Shown here piece by piece: positions 56,151 through 64,000 of a stretch of 64,000 nt of DNA (position 1 is its first letter; every line of letters starts with the position of its first letter). The notes under the pieces are model-generated. The model was not told where the DNA came from, searched no databases, and was given only the letters and a program-made list of their open reading frames with translations. The DNA is from Ectobacillus ponti (GTDB taxonomy: Bacteria > Bacillota > Bacilli > Bacillales > Bacillaceae_G): positions 186,001 through 250,000 of the forward strand of contig NZ_JANCLT010000001.1 of NCBI RefSeq assembly GCF_024294785.1. Reading direction: 5' to 3'. The position numbers were made by a program, and so were the translations under genes.

Positions 56151-57287
56151 TCACAGCAGAAATGCTTGAAATACCTCGTTGCCCAGCAGCTTTCCCGCTC
56201 TCGTCAAACGCACTGCCTCTTCTGTCTCCTCAAGCAGACCCTGTCGCTTATTTTCCTCCAGCACCTCTCCGAACACCGCATGCATCGGTCGCCCGAACTT
56301 CTGCAGAAATGCCGCCTTGCCCACACCGGCGGTTTTGCGGAGGCCTAGGAACATTTCCTCCTCCATGCGCTCCTGCTCCGTCACCTCATGCACATTAGTA
56401 TACGGCAGCCCGGTCTCATCAATGAGCTGAACATACTTTTTCAACGGGCCTGCATTCTGCAGGCGTCTGCCGGCCACATAACCATGCGCGCCCGCCCCGA
56501 AGCCGTAATAAGGCTCATTGTTCCAGTACACGAGATTATGGCGGCTTTCATAGCCCGCCCGGGAGAAGTTGCTGATTTCGTACTGATGATAGCCATGCCG
56601 CTCCATCTCATCCATCACCAGCTCATACATTTTCGCTTCGCTGTCCTCACCGGGAAGCGGCAGTTTGCCGCGCTGCACCAAATTATAGAACACCGTCTTC
56701 GGCTCGATAATTAAGGAGTAGCCGGAAAAATGCTGCACATCCAGTGTAAAAGCAATGTCCAGTGTTTCTTTCACGTCCTCGGGCGTTTGTCCCGGCAGTG
56801 CGTAGATTAAATCCAGGTTGATATTGGCAAAACCGGCCTCCTGTGCATCGCGCACCGCCTGAAACACATCCTCACTCGTATGGGTGCGGCCGATCCGCTT
56901 CAGCAGCTCATTGTTAAAGGTCTGCACGCCAAAGCTGAGACGGTTCACCCCGCCTTCCTGCAGCAGACGCAGCTTTTCCTTCGGCAAATCTCCCGGATTG
57001 GCTTCAAAGGTAACCTCTGCGTTTGTCCCAAGCGGCTGCAGCCTTGTTTGAATAATCTCCAGCAGGCGCTCCGTCTGCGGCATATTCAACGCAGTCGGTG
57101 TACCGCCTCCGACAAAAATAGTATCAAGCTCAGCAAACGGCTGCTGCGCCACTGTATTTACGATTTCCTTTTCTACATAATCGAGATACTGCTCCACCGG
57201 CTGCCGGTCAATGAACACCTTGTTAAAATCACAATAATGGCAAATATGCTGGCAGAATGGGATATGAATGTAAGCGGACTTCACCAT
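56151..57287 (-). CDS. hemW: Radical SAM haem chaperone HemW
   Basis: Radical-SAM protein of the HemN-like group. 378 residues with the cluster motif CQHICHYCDF near the N-terminus and GGGTPTAL, plus the HemW HNLVYWNNEPYYGFGAGAHG signature. HemW proteins act in haem trafficking and do not have the true coproporphyrinogen dehydrogenase activity; B. subtilis annotations often call it hemN. Starts after GGGGGCAGGC; follows lepA. Confidence 0.93.
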   Translation of the reverse strand: MVKSAYIHIPFCQHICHYCDFNKVFIDRQPVEQYLDYVEKEIVNTVAQQPFAELDTIFVGGGTPTALNMPQTERLLEIIQTRLQPLGTNAEVTFEANPGDLPKEKLRLLQEGGVNRLSFGVQTFNNELLKRIGRTHTSEDVFQAVRDAQEAGFANINLDLIYALPGQTPEDVKETLDIAFTLDVQHFSGYSLIIEPKTVFYNLVQRGKLPLPGEDSEAKMYELVMDEMERHGYHQYEISNFSRAGYESRHNLVYWNNEPYYGFGAGAHGYVAGRRLQNAGPLKKYVQLIDETGLPYTNVHEVTEQERMEEEMFLGLRKTAGVGKAAFLQKFGRPMHAVFGEVLEENKRQGLLEETEEAVRLTRAGKLLGNEVFQAFLL

Positions 57288-57306
57288 ATGCCTGCCCCCT
57301 TTCGTA

Positions 57307-57334
57307 AGAAAAAGAAGCCGCTCACTGCGGCTTC
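57307..57334 (-). terminator. Terminator after lepA
   Basis: GAAGCCGC pairs with GCGGCTTC around AGTGA, then TTTTTC on the minus strand. Confidence 0.85.
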
Positions 57335-57339
57335 CTTCA

Positions 57340-59163
57340 TTAATTATCGTCCATCTTCAAGACAGCCATGAACGCTTCCTGCGGCACTTCGACAGAACCG
57401 ACGGACTTCATGCGCTTCTTGCCCTCTTTTTGCTTCTCCAGCAGCTTGCGCTTACGGGAAATGTCACCGCCGTAGCACTTCGCGAGTACGTTCTTGCGCA
57501 TGGCTTTGATGGTGGAACGGGCTACAACCTTGTTTCCGATTGCCGCCTGAATCGGCACCTCAAACTGCTGTCTCGGAATCAGGTCCTTCAGCTTCTCCAC
57601 AATAATCTTGCCGCGGTCGTAAGCAGAGTCGCGGTGTACAATGAAGGACAATGCGTCCACCTGCTCGCCGTTCAACAGAATATCCATCTTCGCCAGCTTG
57701 GACGGCTTATAGCCGATCAGCTCGTAGTCGAAGGACGCATACCCCTTTGTGCTGGACTTCAGCTGGTCAAAGAAATCATAGACAATCTCGGACAGCGGAA
57801 TATCATAGATCAGCGATACACGCGTTGTATCCAAATATTGCATATCGATGAATGTGCCGCGCTTATTCTGGCAAATTTCCATCACAGCGCCGACATAATC
57901 ATTCGGAACCATGATGGTAGCCTTCACGTAAGGCTCCTCTACACGATCCATGCTTTGCGGATCCGGCATATTGGATGGGTTATCCACCGTAAGCTCTTCA
58001 CCGTTTGTCAGGAACACTTTATAGATTACGCTTGGCGCCGTTGTAATCAAATCAATTTTGAACTCGCGCTCAATCCGTTCTTGAATGATCTCCATGTGCA
58101 AGAGTCCCAGGAAGCCGCAACGGAAACCGAAGCCGAGCGCCTGCGATGTTTCCGGTTCAAACTGCAGGGCAGAATCGTTCAGCTGCAGCTTCTCCAATGC
58201 TTCACGCAGGTCGTTATAACGGGCTGTGTCAATCGGGTACAAGCCGCAGAATACCATCGGGTTCAGCTTGCGGTAGCCCGGAAGCGGCTCATCTGCGGGA
58301 CGTTTCGCGTGCGTGATGGTATCACCGACGCGAGTATCGCCGACGTTTTTAATGGAAGCTGTCAGGAAGCCCACATCACCGACAGACAGCTCTTTGCGCA
58401 GCACAGGCTTGGGCGTGGACACCCCAAGCTCCGTCACTTCAAACTCCGCGCCTGTCGCCATCATACGGATTTTATCGCCAATCTTGACTGTACCATTAAC
58501 AACCCGGATATATGCGATCACACCGCGGTATGCATCGTACAGGGAGTCAAAAATCAGCGCCTGCAGCGGTGCTTCCGGATCTCCGTCCGGAGCCGGCACC
58601 TTCTCCACGATTTGCTCCAGGATTTCCTCGATTCCAATGCCCGCTTTGGCGGAAGCCAGAACGGCCTCAGAGGCATCCAGTCCGATTACATCTTCGACCT
58701 CTTGGCGGACACGCTCAGGTTCTGCGCTCGGCAAGTCAATTTTATTGATGACCGGCAGAATTTCCAGATTGTTATCCAAGGCCAAATACACGTTTGCCAG
58801 CGTCTGCGCTTCAATTCCCTGTGCCGCATCGACAACGAGGATGGCGCCCTCACATGCCGCCAAGCTGCGGGATACTTCATAGGTAAAATCGACGTGTCCC
58901 GGTGTATCAATGAGATGCATCGTGTAATCTTGTCCGTCTTTCGCTCTATAATTCAGCTGTACTGCGTTCAGCTTAATTGTAATTCCACGCTCACGCTCCA
59001 GGTCCATGGAATCCAGCAGCTGATCCTTCATTTCGCGCTGCGTCAGCGCATTTGTCTTTTCCAAAATGCGGTCCGCAAGCGTCGATTTGCCGTGGTCGAT
59101 ATGGGCAATAATCGAGAAGTTGCGGATGCGCGATTGCCTGCTTGCTCTTTCTTCTCTATTCAT
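57340..59163 (-). CDS. lepA: Elongation factor 4 (LepA)
   Basis: Ribosome-associated GTPase. 607 residues: G1 [10 protein letters not shown]3 DTPGHVDF, G4 NKIDL, and the LepA C-terminal domain ending [16 protein letters not shown] use the ATG of [17 protein letters not shown], 9 nt after AGGAGTG; an earlier in-frame ATG lacks support. Confidence 0.97.
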   Translation of the reverse strand: MNREERASRQSRIRNFSIIAHIDHGKSTLADRILEKTNALTQREMKDQLLDSMDLERERGITIKLNAVQLNYRAKDGQDYTMHLIDTPGHVDFTYEVSRSLAACEGAILVVDAAQGIEAQTLANVYLALDNNLEILPVINKIDLPSAEPERVRQEVEDVIGLDASEAVLASAKAGIGIEEILEQIVEKVPAPDGDPEAPLQALIFDSLYDAYRGVIAYIRVVNGTVKIGDKIRMMATGAEFEVTELGVSTPKPVLRKELSVGDVGFLTASIKNVGDTRVGDTITHAKRPADEPLPGYRKLNPMVFCGLYPIDTARYNDLREALEKLQLNDSALQFEPETSQALGFGFRCGFLGLLHMEIIQERIEREFKIDLITTAPSVIYKVFLTNGEELTVDNPSNMPDPQSMDRVEEPYVKATIMVPNDYVGAVMEICQNKRGTFIDMQYLDTTRVSLIYDIPLSEIVYDFFDQLKSSTKGYASFDYELIGYKPSKLAKMDILLNGEQVDALSFIVHRDSAYDRGKIIVEKLKDLIPRQQFEVPIQAAIGNKVVARSTIKAMRKNVLAKCYGGDISRKRKLLEKQKEGKKRMKSVGSVEVPQEAFMAVLKMDDN

Positions 59164-59290
59164 TCGTTTCTCACTCCTAGTAATCTCGCCAACATACACT
59201 GCTCTTGATTATATCAATACAGTTGTAAAGATTCAATGAAAAGTCATACATGCGCTCTCTTCCACCATATGCAGAGACAAGGCAGGCTGC

Positions 59291-59641
59291 TTATTTATTC
59301 AATTCAGCAAAAATCTCTTTAATCTTGCTGATTACGATGTCTGTCGAGAAGCGTGCGGCCTTCTGCACGCCGAGCGCCAAAAAATCACCTGTCTTGGCCA
59401 CAGCATTGAAGCTGCGCAGCTCCTCCAGCCGCCGCTGCTTTTCTTCAATTGTGACAGTATGCCCCAGCAGCGTCGCTTCCACATTGCCATCTTCCGTTCC
59501 TGTAATATGAGCCACCTGCTCAAAGGTTGGGTCATTGTAGCCCTTCATCCGCTTCAAGCCGTCATTCGCCAGCTGCATGCCGCACAGGACAGAAACAAGT
59601 AATACTGCCATAACAACCAGGCAGCGCACAAAGAATTTCAT
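59291..59641 (-). CDS. yqxA: YqxA-like protein, DUF3679
   Basis: A 116-residue protein with one N-terminal membrane helix (FFVRCLVVMAVLLVSVLCGM) and an external, partly helical domain; matches DUF3679/YqxA, always near gpr and lepA in bacilli. Start at the ATG 8 nt after AGGAGGTG. Function unknown. In B. subtilis spoIIP lies between gpr and yqxA; here it is missing. Confidence 0.85.
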   Translation of the reverse strand: MKFFVRCLVVMAVLLVSVLCGMQLANDGLKRMKGYNDPTFEQVAHITGTEDGNVEATLLGHTVTIEEKQRRLEELRSFNAVAKTGDFLALGVQKAARFSTDIVISKIKEIFAELNK

Positions 59642-59658
59642 CTGCTTCACCTCCTGCA

Positions 59659-59684
59659 GAAAAGCCGTGCTGCTGGCACGGCTT
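59659..59684 (-). terminator. Terminator after gpr
   Basis: AAGCCGTGC pairs with GCACGGCTT, then TTTTCT on the minus strand; overlaps the gpr stop. Confidence 0.7.
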
Positions 59685-60790
59685 CAATGGGTATATGCTC
59701 CTGTATTATCCTGGTCCACCTGCGGATGCAGCGCGGCATTCAGCCCGCTTGCCAAAATATTCGCCATATCCTCAATAAAGGCATCCACTTCCTTTGGTGT
59801 CACCATCAGGTTATGGCCAAGCGGCGAGAGCACTTCATGAATGAGCTTCCGTTTTTCAGCATCCTCAAGTGTTCCTACAATCCCCATGAATGTGCTGCGC
59901 TGCTTCTCATCCGGCAGATCATCCTCGGTCAGCTTCTTCCGCTGCCCGAAGCTGAAGCCGGCCGGCAGCAAGGAACGGGCCGGTTTATCGCCTTCCCGCA
60001 GTTCACGGCCAAAGTGCTTTAAGATGAAATCAATCGTATCACTGGTGATGGACACGGCATCCACAACTGTCGGAACTCCAATGGCAATCACAGGGATGCC
60101 AAGGCTTTCCTTGCTCAGCTCCTTGCGCTTGTTGCCGATGCCGGAGCCCGGATGAATGCCTGTATCAGAAATTTGAATTGTGCTGTTCACACGTTGAATC
60201 GAACGGGCAGCCAGCGCATCAATGGCAATGACAAAGTCCGGCTTTGTTTTTTCGATGACGCCATAGATGATATCGCTTGTTTCAATGCCCGTAATGCCCA
60301 TGACGCCGGGGCGCAGCGCGCTGACCGGACGGAAGCCGCCTTCCACCCGCTCAGGCTGCAGCTCAAACAGATGCCGGGTCACCAGCACATTTTCCACCAC
60401 AATCGGGCCCAGGGCATCCGGCGTGACATTCCAGTTGCCAAGGCCGACAATCAAGCAGCTTGCCTCTTTGGAGATGCCCATATCCTCTACAAACTGCGCG
60501 AACTCGCGGGCGAAAATCTTTTCCACCTTCGCCTGCAGCTCCGTGTCCTGCTGCCGAATCCCCTGCACCTCAATTGTCAAATAGTTGCCGGCTTTTTTCC
60601 CCATGGAGGGAGCCGCCTCTTCATCAATTTTCACTCTGGTGATCGTAATGTCATCCTCTTCGCGCTCCTGCAGATGCACGCCCGGAATAGCACTGGCATT
60701 CTCCGCTTCCTGTTGGTCCATCAGCATCTGGTGCGCTTCAATAGCCAGGTCGGTGCGGACGGCATATTTGCTTAAATCCAGTTCACCCAT
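59684..60790 (-). CDS. gpr: Germination protease Gpr
   Basis: Aspartic-type protease that degrades small acid-soluble proteins on germination; made in the forespore as an inactive zymogen. 368 residues with the SASP-protease core ([37 protein letters not shown]). The pro-sequence is the first 15 or so residues ([16 protein letters not shown]). GGAGGGAA before the ATG. Confidence 0.95.
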   Translation of the reverse strand: MGELDLSKYAVRTDLAIEAHQMLMDQQEAENASAIPGVHLQEREEDDITITRVKIDEEAAPSMGKKAGNYLTIEVQGIRQQDTELQAKVEKIFAREFAQFVEDMGISKEASCLIVGLGNWNVTPDALGPIVVENVLVTRHLFELQPERVEGGFRPVSALRPGVMGITGIETSDIIYGVIEKTKPDFVIAIDALAARSIQRVNSTIQISDTGIHPGSGIGNKRKELSKESLGIPVIAIGVPTVVDAVSITSDTIDFILKHFGRELREGDKPARSLLPAGFSFGQRKKLTEDDLPDEKQRSTFMGIVGTLEDAEKRKLIHEVLSPLGHNLMVTPKEVDAFIEDMANILASGLNAALHPQVDQDNTGAYTH

Positions 60791-60894
60791 AGCAATTCCC
60801 TCCAGCCTTCTTCATTCTTACTGTTAGAATTGCCAATTTCCGGGATGACAATTCTTATTGGTTTTGTTTTCTAGAAAATCATTTGGCAACTCTA

Positions 60895-60923
60895 TTGCAA
60901 TTATGCTGTACGTTTGATAGAAT
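60895..60923 (+). promoter_or_regulatory. SigA promoter of rpsT
   Basis: TTGCAA (60895-60900), 17 bp, TAGAAT (60918-60923). Confidence 0.7.
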
Positions 60924-60977
60924 ATCTCTTGTTCTATGTAGTATCGAGTCCCTCGATTGCACCAGGAGGTGAAAAGA

Positions 60978-61244
60978 ATGGCTAACATTAAATCTGCTAT
61001 CAAACGCGCGCAACTGAGCGAAGAGCGTCGTGCACATAACGCTTCTCTGAAGTCTGACATGCGTACAGCAGTTAAGACTGCAGAAGCAGCACTTAACACT
61101 AACGATGTAGAAACTGCGAAGACAGCTTTTGCTACAGCAGCGAAGAAACTTGACAAGGCAGCAACTAAAGGTTTGATCCACAAGAATGCTGCAGCTCGCA
61201 AGAAATCCCGCTTGGCACAAAGATTGAATGCACTGAACGCGTAA
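60978..61244 (+). CDS. rpsT: 30S ribosomal protein S20
   Basis: An 88-residue S20, starting [18 protein letters not shown] and ending in [28 protein letters not shown] precedes this ATG by 7 nt, choosing it over an in-frame ATG seven codons earlier. Monocistronic, divergent from gpr. Confidence 0.97.
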   Translation: MANIKSAIKRAQLSEERRAHNASLKSDMRTAVKTAEAALNTNDVETAKTAFATAAKKLDKAATKGLIHKNAAARKKSRLAQRLNALNA

Positions 61245-61249
61245 TGCGC

Positions 61250-61275
61250 AAAACGACCTGTACAGGTCGTTTTTT
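61250..61275 (+). terminator. Terminator after rpsT
   Basis: AAAACGACCTG pairs with CAGGTCGTTTT, then a T run. Confidence 0.9.
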
Positions 61276-61280
61276 CTTTT

Positions 61281-61317
61281 TTCACCAAAAGGAAAGCCGC
61301 CTTGTACGGGCGGCTTT
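61281..61317 (-). terminator. Terminator after holA
   Basis: AAGCCGCC pairs with GGCGGCTT, then TCCTTTT on the minus strand. Confidence 0.7.
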
Positions 61318-61322
61318 TGCAG

Positions 61323-62333
61323 TTATATATGGCGGAGCCGCATCAGAAAGAACTCGAGAATCAGACGCTTATCAAGCTTTCCCGTCTTCATATCATAATC
61401 CGCATCCGCCAGGTGATCGATGATGCTGCGCAGCGCTTCAAAGGAGAAGCTCTTTGTCTGATTCATGGCCAGCTTGACACGGTATGGGTGCACCCCGATA
61501 TGCGAAGCAATCTGGTTTTGTGCATACCCGCGCTGCTGGAGCTCTTTCACCTGATACAGCAGCCGGAACTGGCTTGCCAGCAGAGCCAGGATTTTAATGG
61601 GCTCCTCCTGCAGGACGAGCAAATCCTCCAGAATCCGCATCGCTCCGACAGTATCTCTGCGCATCACCCGTTCTGTCAGGGCAAATACATTTTGCTCCAT
61701 GGATTTCGGCACAAGCTCTTCCACTGTATCACGTGTCAGCACTCCGCCTGTCCCAAGATATAAGCAAAGCTTCTGTACTTCCTGCGACAGAAGCTGCATA
61801 TTGGTGCCAACAAGCCCAAGCAGAGCCTCTGCCGCCCCGGATTCCACGCCAATCCCAGCAGCAGCAGCCTGCTCCTCAATCCAGCCCTGTATACCCTGGG
61901 TCTGCAGCGCATTGGCCTCCAATACCTCGCTCTCCTTTTTCAGCAGCTTCGTAATCTTCTTCCGCTCATCCAGCTTTTCAAAAGGAGCCACAAAAATCAT
62001 GATGGAGAACGGAGACGGCTCGGCCACATACTCCTCCAGCACTTTTACATTCTGCTCCAGCTTTTCCTTCTGCGCTGTCAAGAAATAGGGGGACTTTATG
62101 ATAATTACTTTGCGTTCCCCAAGAAACGGAAGGGTGCGGGCATCCTCCACCGCATCCTCCAAATAGGACTCGTCCAAATCATACACAACCGTATTAAATT
62201 CACGGTCCTCCTCCGCCAACGCCTCTGTCAGCAGCAGCTGCAGCGTTTCCTGAATGAAGTACGCCTCTGTTCCGTACAATAAGTATATGGGTGAAAATTG
62301 CTTCTTTTTCATCTTCTTCTGTAGCGCGTTCAT
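61323..62333 (-). CDS. holA: DNA polymerase III delta subunit
   Basis: Clamp-loader subunit that opens the beta clamp. 336 residues of the HolA/YqeN family: N-terminal AAA-like part (FSPIYLLYGTEAYFIQETLQ), the LLGLVGTNMQLLSQEVQKL collar region and C-terminal GVHPYRVKLAMNQTKSF. Start at the ATG after GGGGAGAA; the spacing is tight, and an ATG seven codons in is possible. Confidence 0.94.
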   Translation of the reverse strand: MNALQKKMKKKQFSPIYLLYGTEAYFIQETLQLLLTEALAEEDREFNTVVYDLDESYLEDAVEDARTLPFLGERKVIIIKSPYFLTAQKEKLEQNVKVLEEYVAEPSPFSIMIFVAPFEKLDERKKITKLLKKESEVLEANALQTQGIQGWIEEQAAAAGIGVESGAAEALLGLVGTNMQLLSQEVQKLCLYLGTGGVLTRDTVEELVPKSMEQNVFALTERVMRRDTVGAMRILEDLLVLQEEPIKILALLASQFRLLYQVKELQQRGYAQNQIASHIGVHPYRVKLAMNQTKSFSFEALRSIIDHLADADYDMKTGKLDKRLILEFFLMRLRHI

Positions 62334-62437
62334 TTCATTTCTCCCCGTAACCAGCTTTCTTTATATAGTACCGGTGGCGGCTTCCTTTTACAAGGGAAAA
62401 GGAGCGGATGGCTATGTCCGCCCCAGATCTATATGAA

Positions 62438-62477
62438 CCGCTGCCAGCCAGGCCCCGGGTTTCCTGCCCGGCAGCGG
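62438..62477. other. Strong isolated stem-loop upstream of holA
   Basis: CCGCTGCC pairs with GGCAGCGG, with an inner CAGG/CCTG; no T run on either strand. It is the main feature of the 285-bp gap between holA and yqzM, which otherwise holds their divergent promoters. Confidence 0.55.
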
Positions 62478-62618
62478 ATATCGTAACGTTATTGTGCGTA
62501 CCTGGATTTGAAGTATAAGTGACAACTGTTGACATGCATGGAAAACCCTCGATAAATTGTAGATTTTTTTCTGACATTATTTTATACTGATTATGGAAAC
62601 ATTGGGGAGGGATAATCC

Positions 62619-62753
62619 ATGAACGAATTTGAAAAAAACGTTCAAAGCAAGCGTAACGATGCTATTGATTCCGGAATAGGGTTTGGTGTTTCATTCGGCT
62701 TTTTTGCAACCCTTTTCATCATCGCAACAGCTATTAAGTATATCGGCTCCTGA
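62619..62753 (+). CDS. yqzM: YqzM family small membrane protein, 44 aa
   Basis: A 44-residue protein starting MNEFEKNVQSKRNDAIDSGI, with one helix (GFGVSFGFFATLFIIATAI). Same length and layout as B. subtilis YqzM, also between comEC and holA. GGGGAGGG before the ATG. Function unknown. Confidence 0.85.
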   Translation: MNEFEKNVQSKRNDAIDSGIGFGVSFGFFATLFIIATAIKYIGS

Positions 62754-62777
62754 GACTGCTCCCAGCAGTCTTTATTT
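62753..62777. terminator. Terminator between yqzM and comEC
   Basis: AGACTGCT-CCC-AGCAGTCT followed by TTATTTTATTT; lies between convergent stops. Confidence 0.8.
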
Positions 62778-64000
62778 TATTTGGCCCTGTTTTCCTGCTC
62801 TGTGCTGTCATCATATGTAAGGGCTGTGCGGAAGGTTCCGCTCCTGCCGCGAAAAACATAGGTAATTGCCCCGGAACGATCTGTTCGCAGGACCTGCACA
62901 TTCAGCTCCTGCAGCCGCTTGAGCACAGGCACATGCGGGTGCCCATAGCGGTTCTTCTGCCCGGCTGAAATAACAGCAATGCGCGGCTGCAATGCCTGCA
63001 GCCAGGCCGCTGTCGTGGATGTTTCACTTCCGTGATGCCCCGCCTTCAGCACATCTGTCCGCAAATCGCCGTGCTGCCGGATCAAGCGTTGCTCTCCTTC
63101 CTCTTCCAAGTCTCCGGTAAACATCCAGCTCAGGCCTCCCATCTCAGCACGCATGACAATAGAAGCATCATTCCCCTGCAAATCTGTCCCCGTTGGAGCC
63201 AATATGCGAAATACTGCGTCTCCCGCCTGCCAGTCCATGCCGCCTTGCGCCTGCACCAGACGGCTTCCCGTTTCCTGCGCCAGCTTCGCAATCCCCGTTT
63301 CCAGCTCCGTATAAGTCTTTTTGCTTCCAAGCCAAACCTCCTTCACGGGGATCCCCCCCAGGATGCTTGCAGCCGCTCCCATATGGTCATAATCGCCATG
63401 CGTCAAAATCAGCTTATCGATTTTCTTGATGCCGTGGCTGCGGAGATATGGGAGCACAGTATCTCTCCCCACCTCATATGTCCGCTTCCGCTTTTGCCAC
63501 TCTTTCTTTGGGAGGGTGATGGTGCCGCCCGTATCAATTACATAGGTGCCGCTCCCGCGGGGCAGCTGGATGACCGCACAGTCCCCTTGTCCAACATCCA
63601 GAAATGTTACGCGGCCGTACGGGTTCCATACGTCCGAGAAGTAGTGTACAGCCATCATACTGAGAAACAGGAGCCAGGAAACCAGCTGATATCTCCCCTT
63701 CCGCTCCCATTCAGCCAACAGCCAAAGCAGGGCGGCTGCATACAATAGGGTCAGCCACCACGGTGACTGTCCAAATACCAGATTGCCCAGCGGAAGCTGC
63801 TCGCACCATTGCAAAAACGTATGGGAGACTGATAAAAGCCACCCAAGCACAGCCGCAAGCCCCTTGCCTGCAGCCGGAATGACAGCAGCCGCGCCAAGGG
63901 TCAGCAGGCAAAGGGGCATGATGAGGAAGGAAAGGAACGGTACATAGAGGAGATTCAAAAGAATGCCGTATGGGGAAAACTGTCCGAAATGGTGGAGTGT
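62777..64000 (-). CDS. comEC: Competence protein ComEC, C-terminal part (5' end off window)
   Basis: The last ~407 residues of the ComEC DNA-uptake channel. Visible: the final helices of the competence domain (FSPYGILLNLLYVPFLSFLI..., LVSWLLFLSMMAVHYF) and the metallo-beta-lactamase-like domain (VTFLDVGQGDCAVIQLPRG, LTHGDYDHMGAA, KAGHHGSETST), which is proposed to degrade the non-transforming strand. The frame continues past 64000. Confidence 0.94.
   Translation of the reverse strand, partial: TLHHFGQFSPYGILLNLLYVPFLSFLIMPLCLLTLGAAAVIPAAGKGLAAVLGWLLSVSHTFLQWCEQLPLGNLVFGQSPWWLTLLYAAALLWLLAEWERKGRYQLVSWLLFLSMMAVHYFSDVWNPYGRVTFLDVGQGDCAVIQLPRGSGTYVIDTGGTITLPKKEWQKRKRTYEVGRDTVLPYLRSHGIKKIDKLILTHGDYDHMGAAASILGGIPVKEVWLGSKKTYTELETGIAKLAQETGSRLVQAQGGMDWQAGDAVFRILAPTGTDLQGNDASIVMRAEMGGLSWMFTGDLEEEGEQRLIRQHGDLRTDVLKAGHHGSETSTTAAWLQALQPRIAVISAGQKNRYGHPHVPVLKRLQELNVQVLRTDRSGAITYVFRGRSGTFRTALTYDDSTEQENRAK

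Noticed and set aside
57430-59208. A 592-codon open frame opposite lepA
   Set aside because: Antisense shadow of lepA; no domain pattern, no promoter or ribosome-binding site.
62335-62577. An 80-codon minus-strand frame just upstream of holA
   Set aside because: No ribosome-binding site, no recognisable family, and it spans the strong hairpin at 62438.

Overview
The window is a stretch of chromosome from a spore-forming member of the Bacillaceae. It carries gpr, yqfC/yqfD, zur, ccpN, a CIRCE-controlled hrcA-grpE-dnaK-dnaJ operon and sigA, in almost exactly the order of the Bacillus subtilis comEC-to-yqgX segment, here read backwards (most genes on the minus strand). Base composition looks near-balanced. 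Several local features point towards the neighbourhood of the B. cereus group: no glyQS between recO and ccpN, no yqeZ-floA, deoC next to rpsU, znuCB joined to zur, and a vrrA-like repeat gene. The species cannot be named from this. I saw no rRNA, tRNA, insertion sequence, prophage or CRISPR array.

Layout, left to right. 1-7.6 kb: a metallo-beta-lactamase protein, a DUF2759 membrane protein, a lipoteichoic-acid-synthase-like enzyme, glucokinase with YqgQ, the rhomboid protease GluP, L-lactate dehydrogenase, 5-formyl-THF cyclo-ligase and ribosomal protein L33. 7.6-11.2 kb: a two-gene sugar operon, a nucleotidyltransferase fused to a degenerate phosphomannomutase plus a GT4 glycosyltransferase. 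11.4-15.8 kb: pstSCAB-phoU behind a four-repeat Pho box. 15.9-22.7 kb: a class B penicillin-binding protein, an MFS transporter, sodA, a DUF1189 protein, a LysM-like protein and ispG. 22.7-24.9 kb: zinc uptake genes znuCB with zur behind a Zur box. 25-31.6 kb: yqfT, nfo, cshB, the repeat-rich yqfQ, ispH, yqfO and trmK. 31.7-37.7 kb: cccA, sigA, dnaG, yqxD, ppsR and ccpN. 38-46.1 kb: recO, yqzL, era, cdd, dgkA, ybeY, pgpH, phoH and yqfDC. 46.3-57.3 kb: yqeY, rpsU, deoC, then the heat-shock operon hrcA-grpE-dnaK-dnaJ-prmA-rsmE-mtaB. 57.3-64 kb: hemW upstream of it, lepA, yqxA, gpr, rpsT, holA, yqzM and the 3' part of comEC.

The genes are mostly core functions: replication (dnaG, holA), transcription (sigA), translation and rRNA/tRNA maturation (ybeY, era, trmK, mtaB, rsmE, prmA, rpsU, rpsT, rpmG), protein folding, isoprenoid synthesis (ispG, ispH), phosphate and zinc uptake, central-carbon control (ccpN, ppsR, glcK) and sporulation/germination. 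No new multi-gene defence or biosynthetic system is evident. The most unusual items are: a family of intergenic hairpin repeats whose arms differ between copies but stay complementary; the pseudo-phosphomannomutase fusion, with all three mutase signature motifs lost; a consensus promoter written inside the gluP terminator; a 36-bp coding repeat; a consensus cre-type site in front of ccpN, which also lacks a well-placed start codon; a perfect inverted repeat between the sodA promoter elements; and local gene absences (spoIIP, glyQS, floA).
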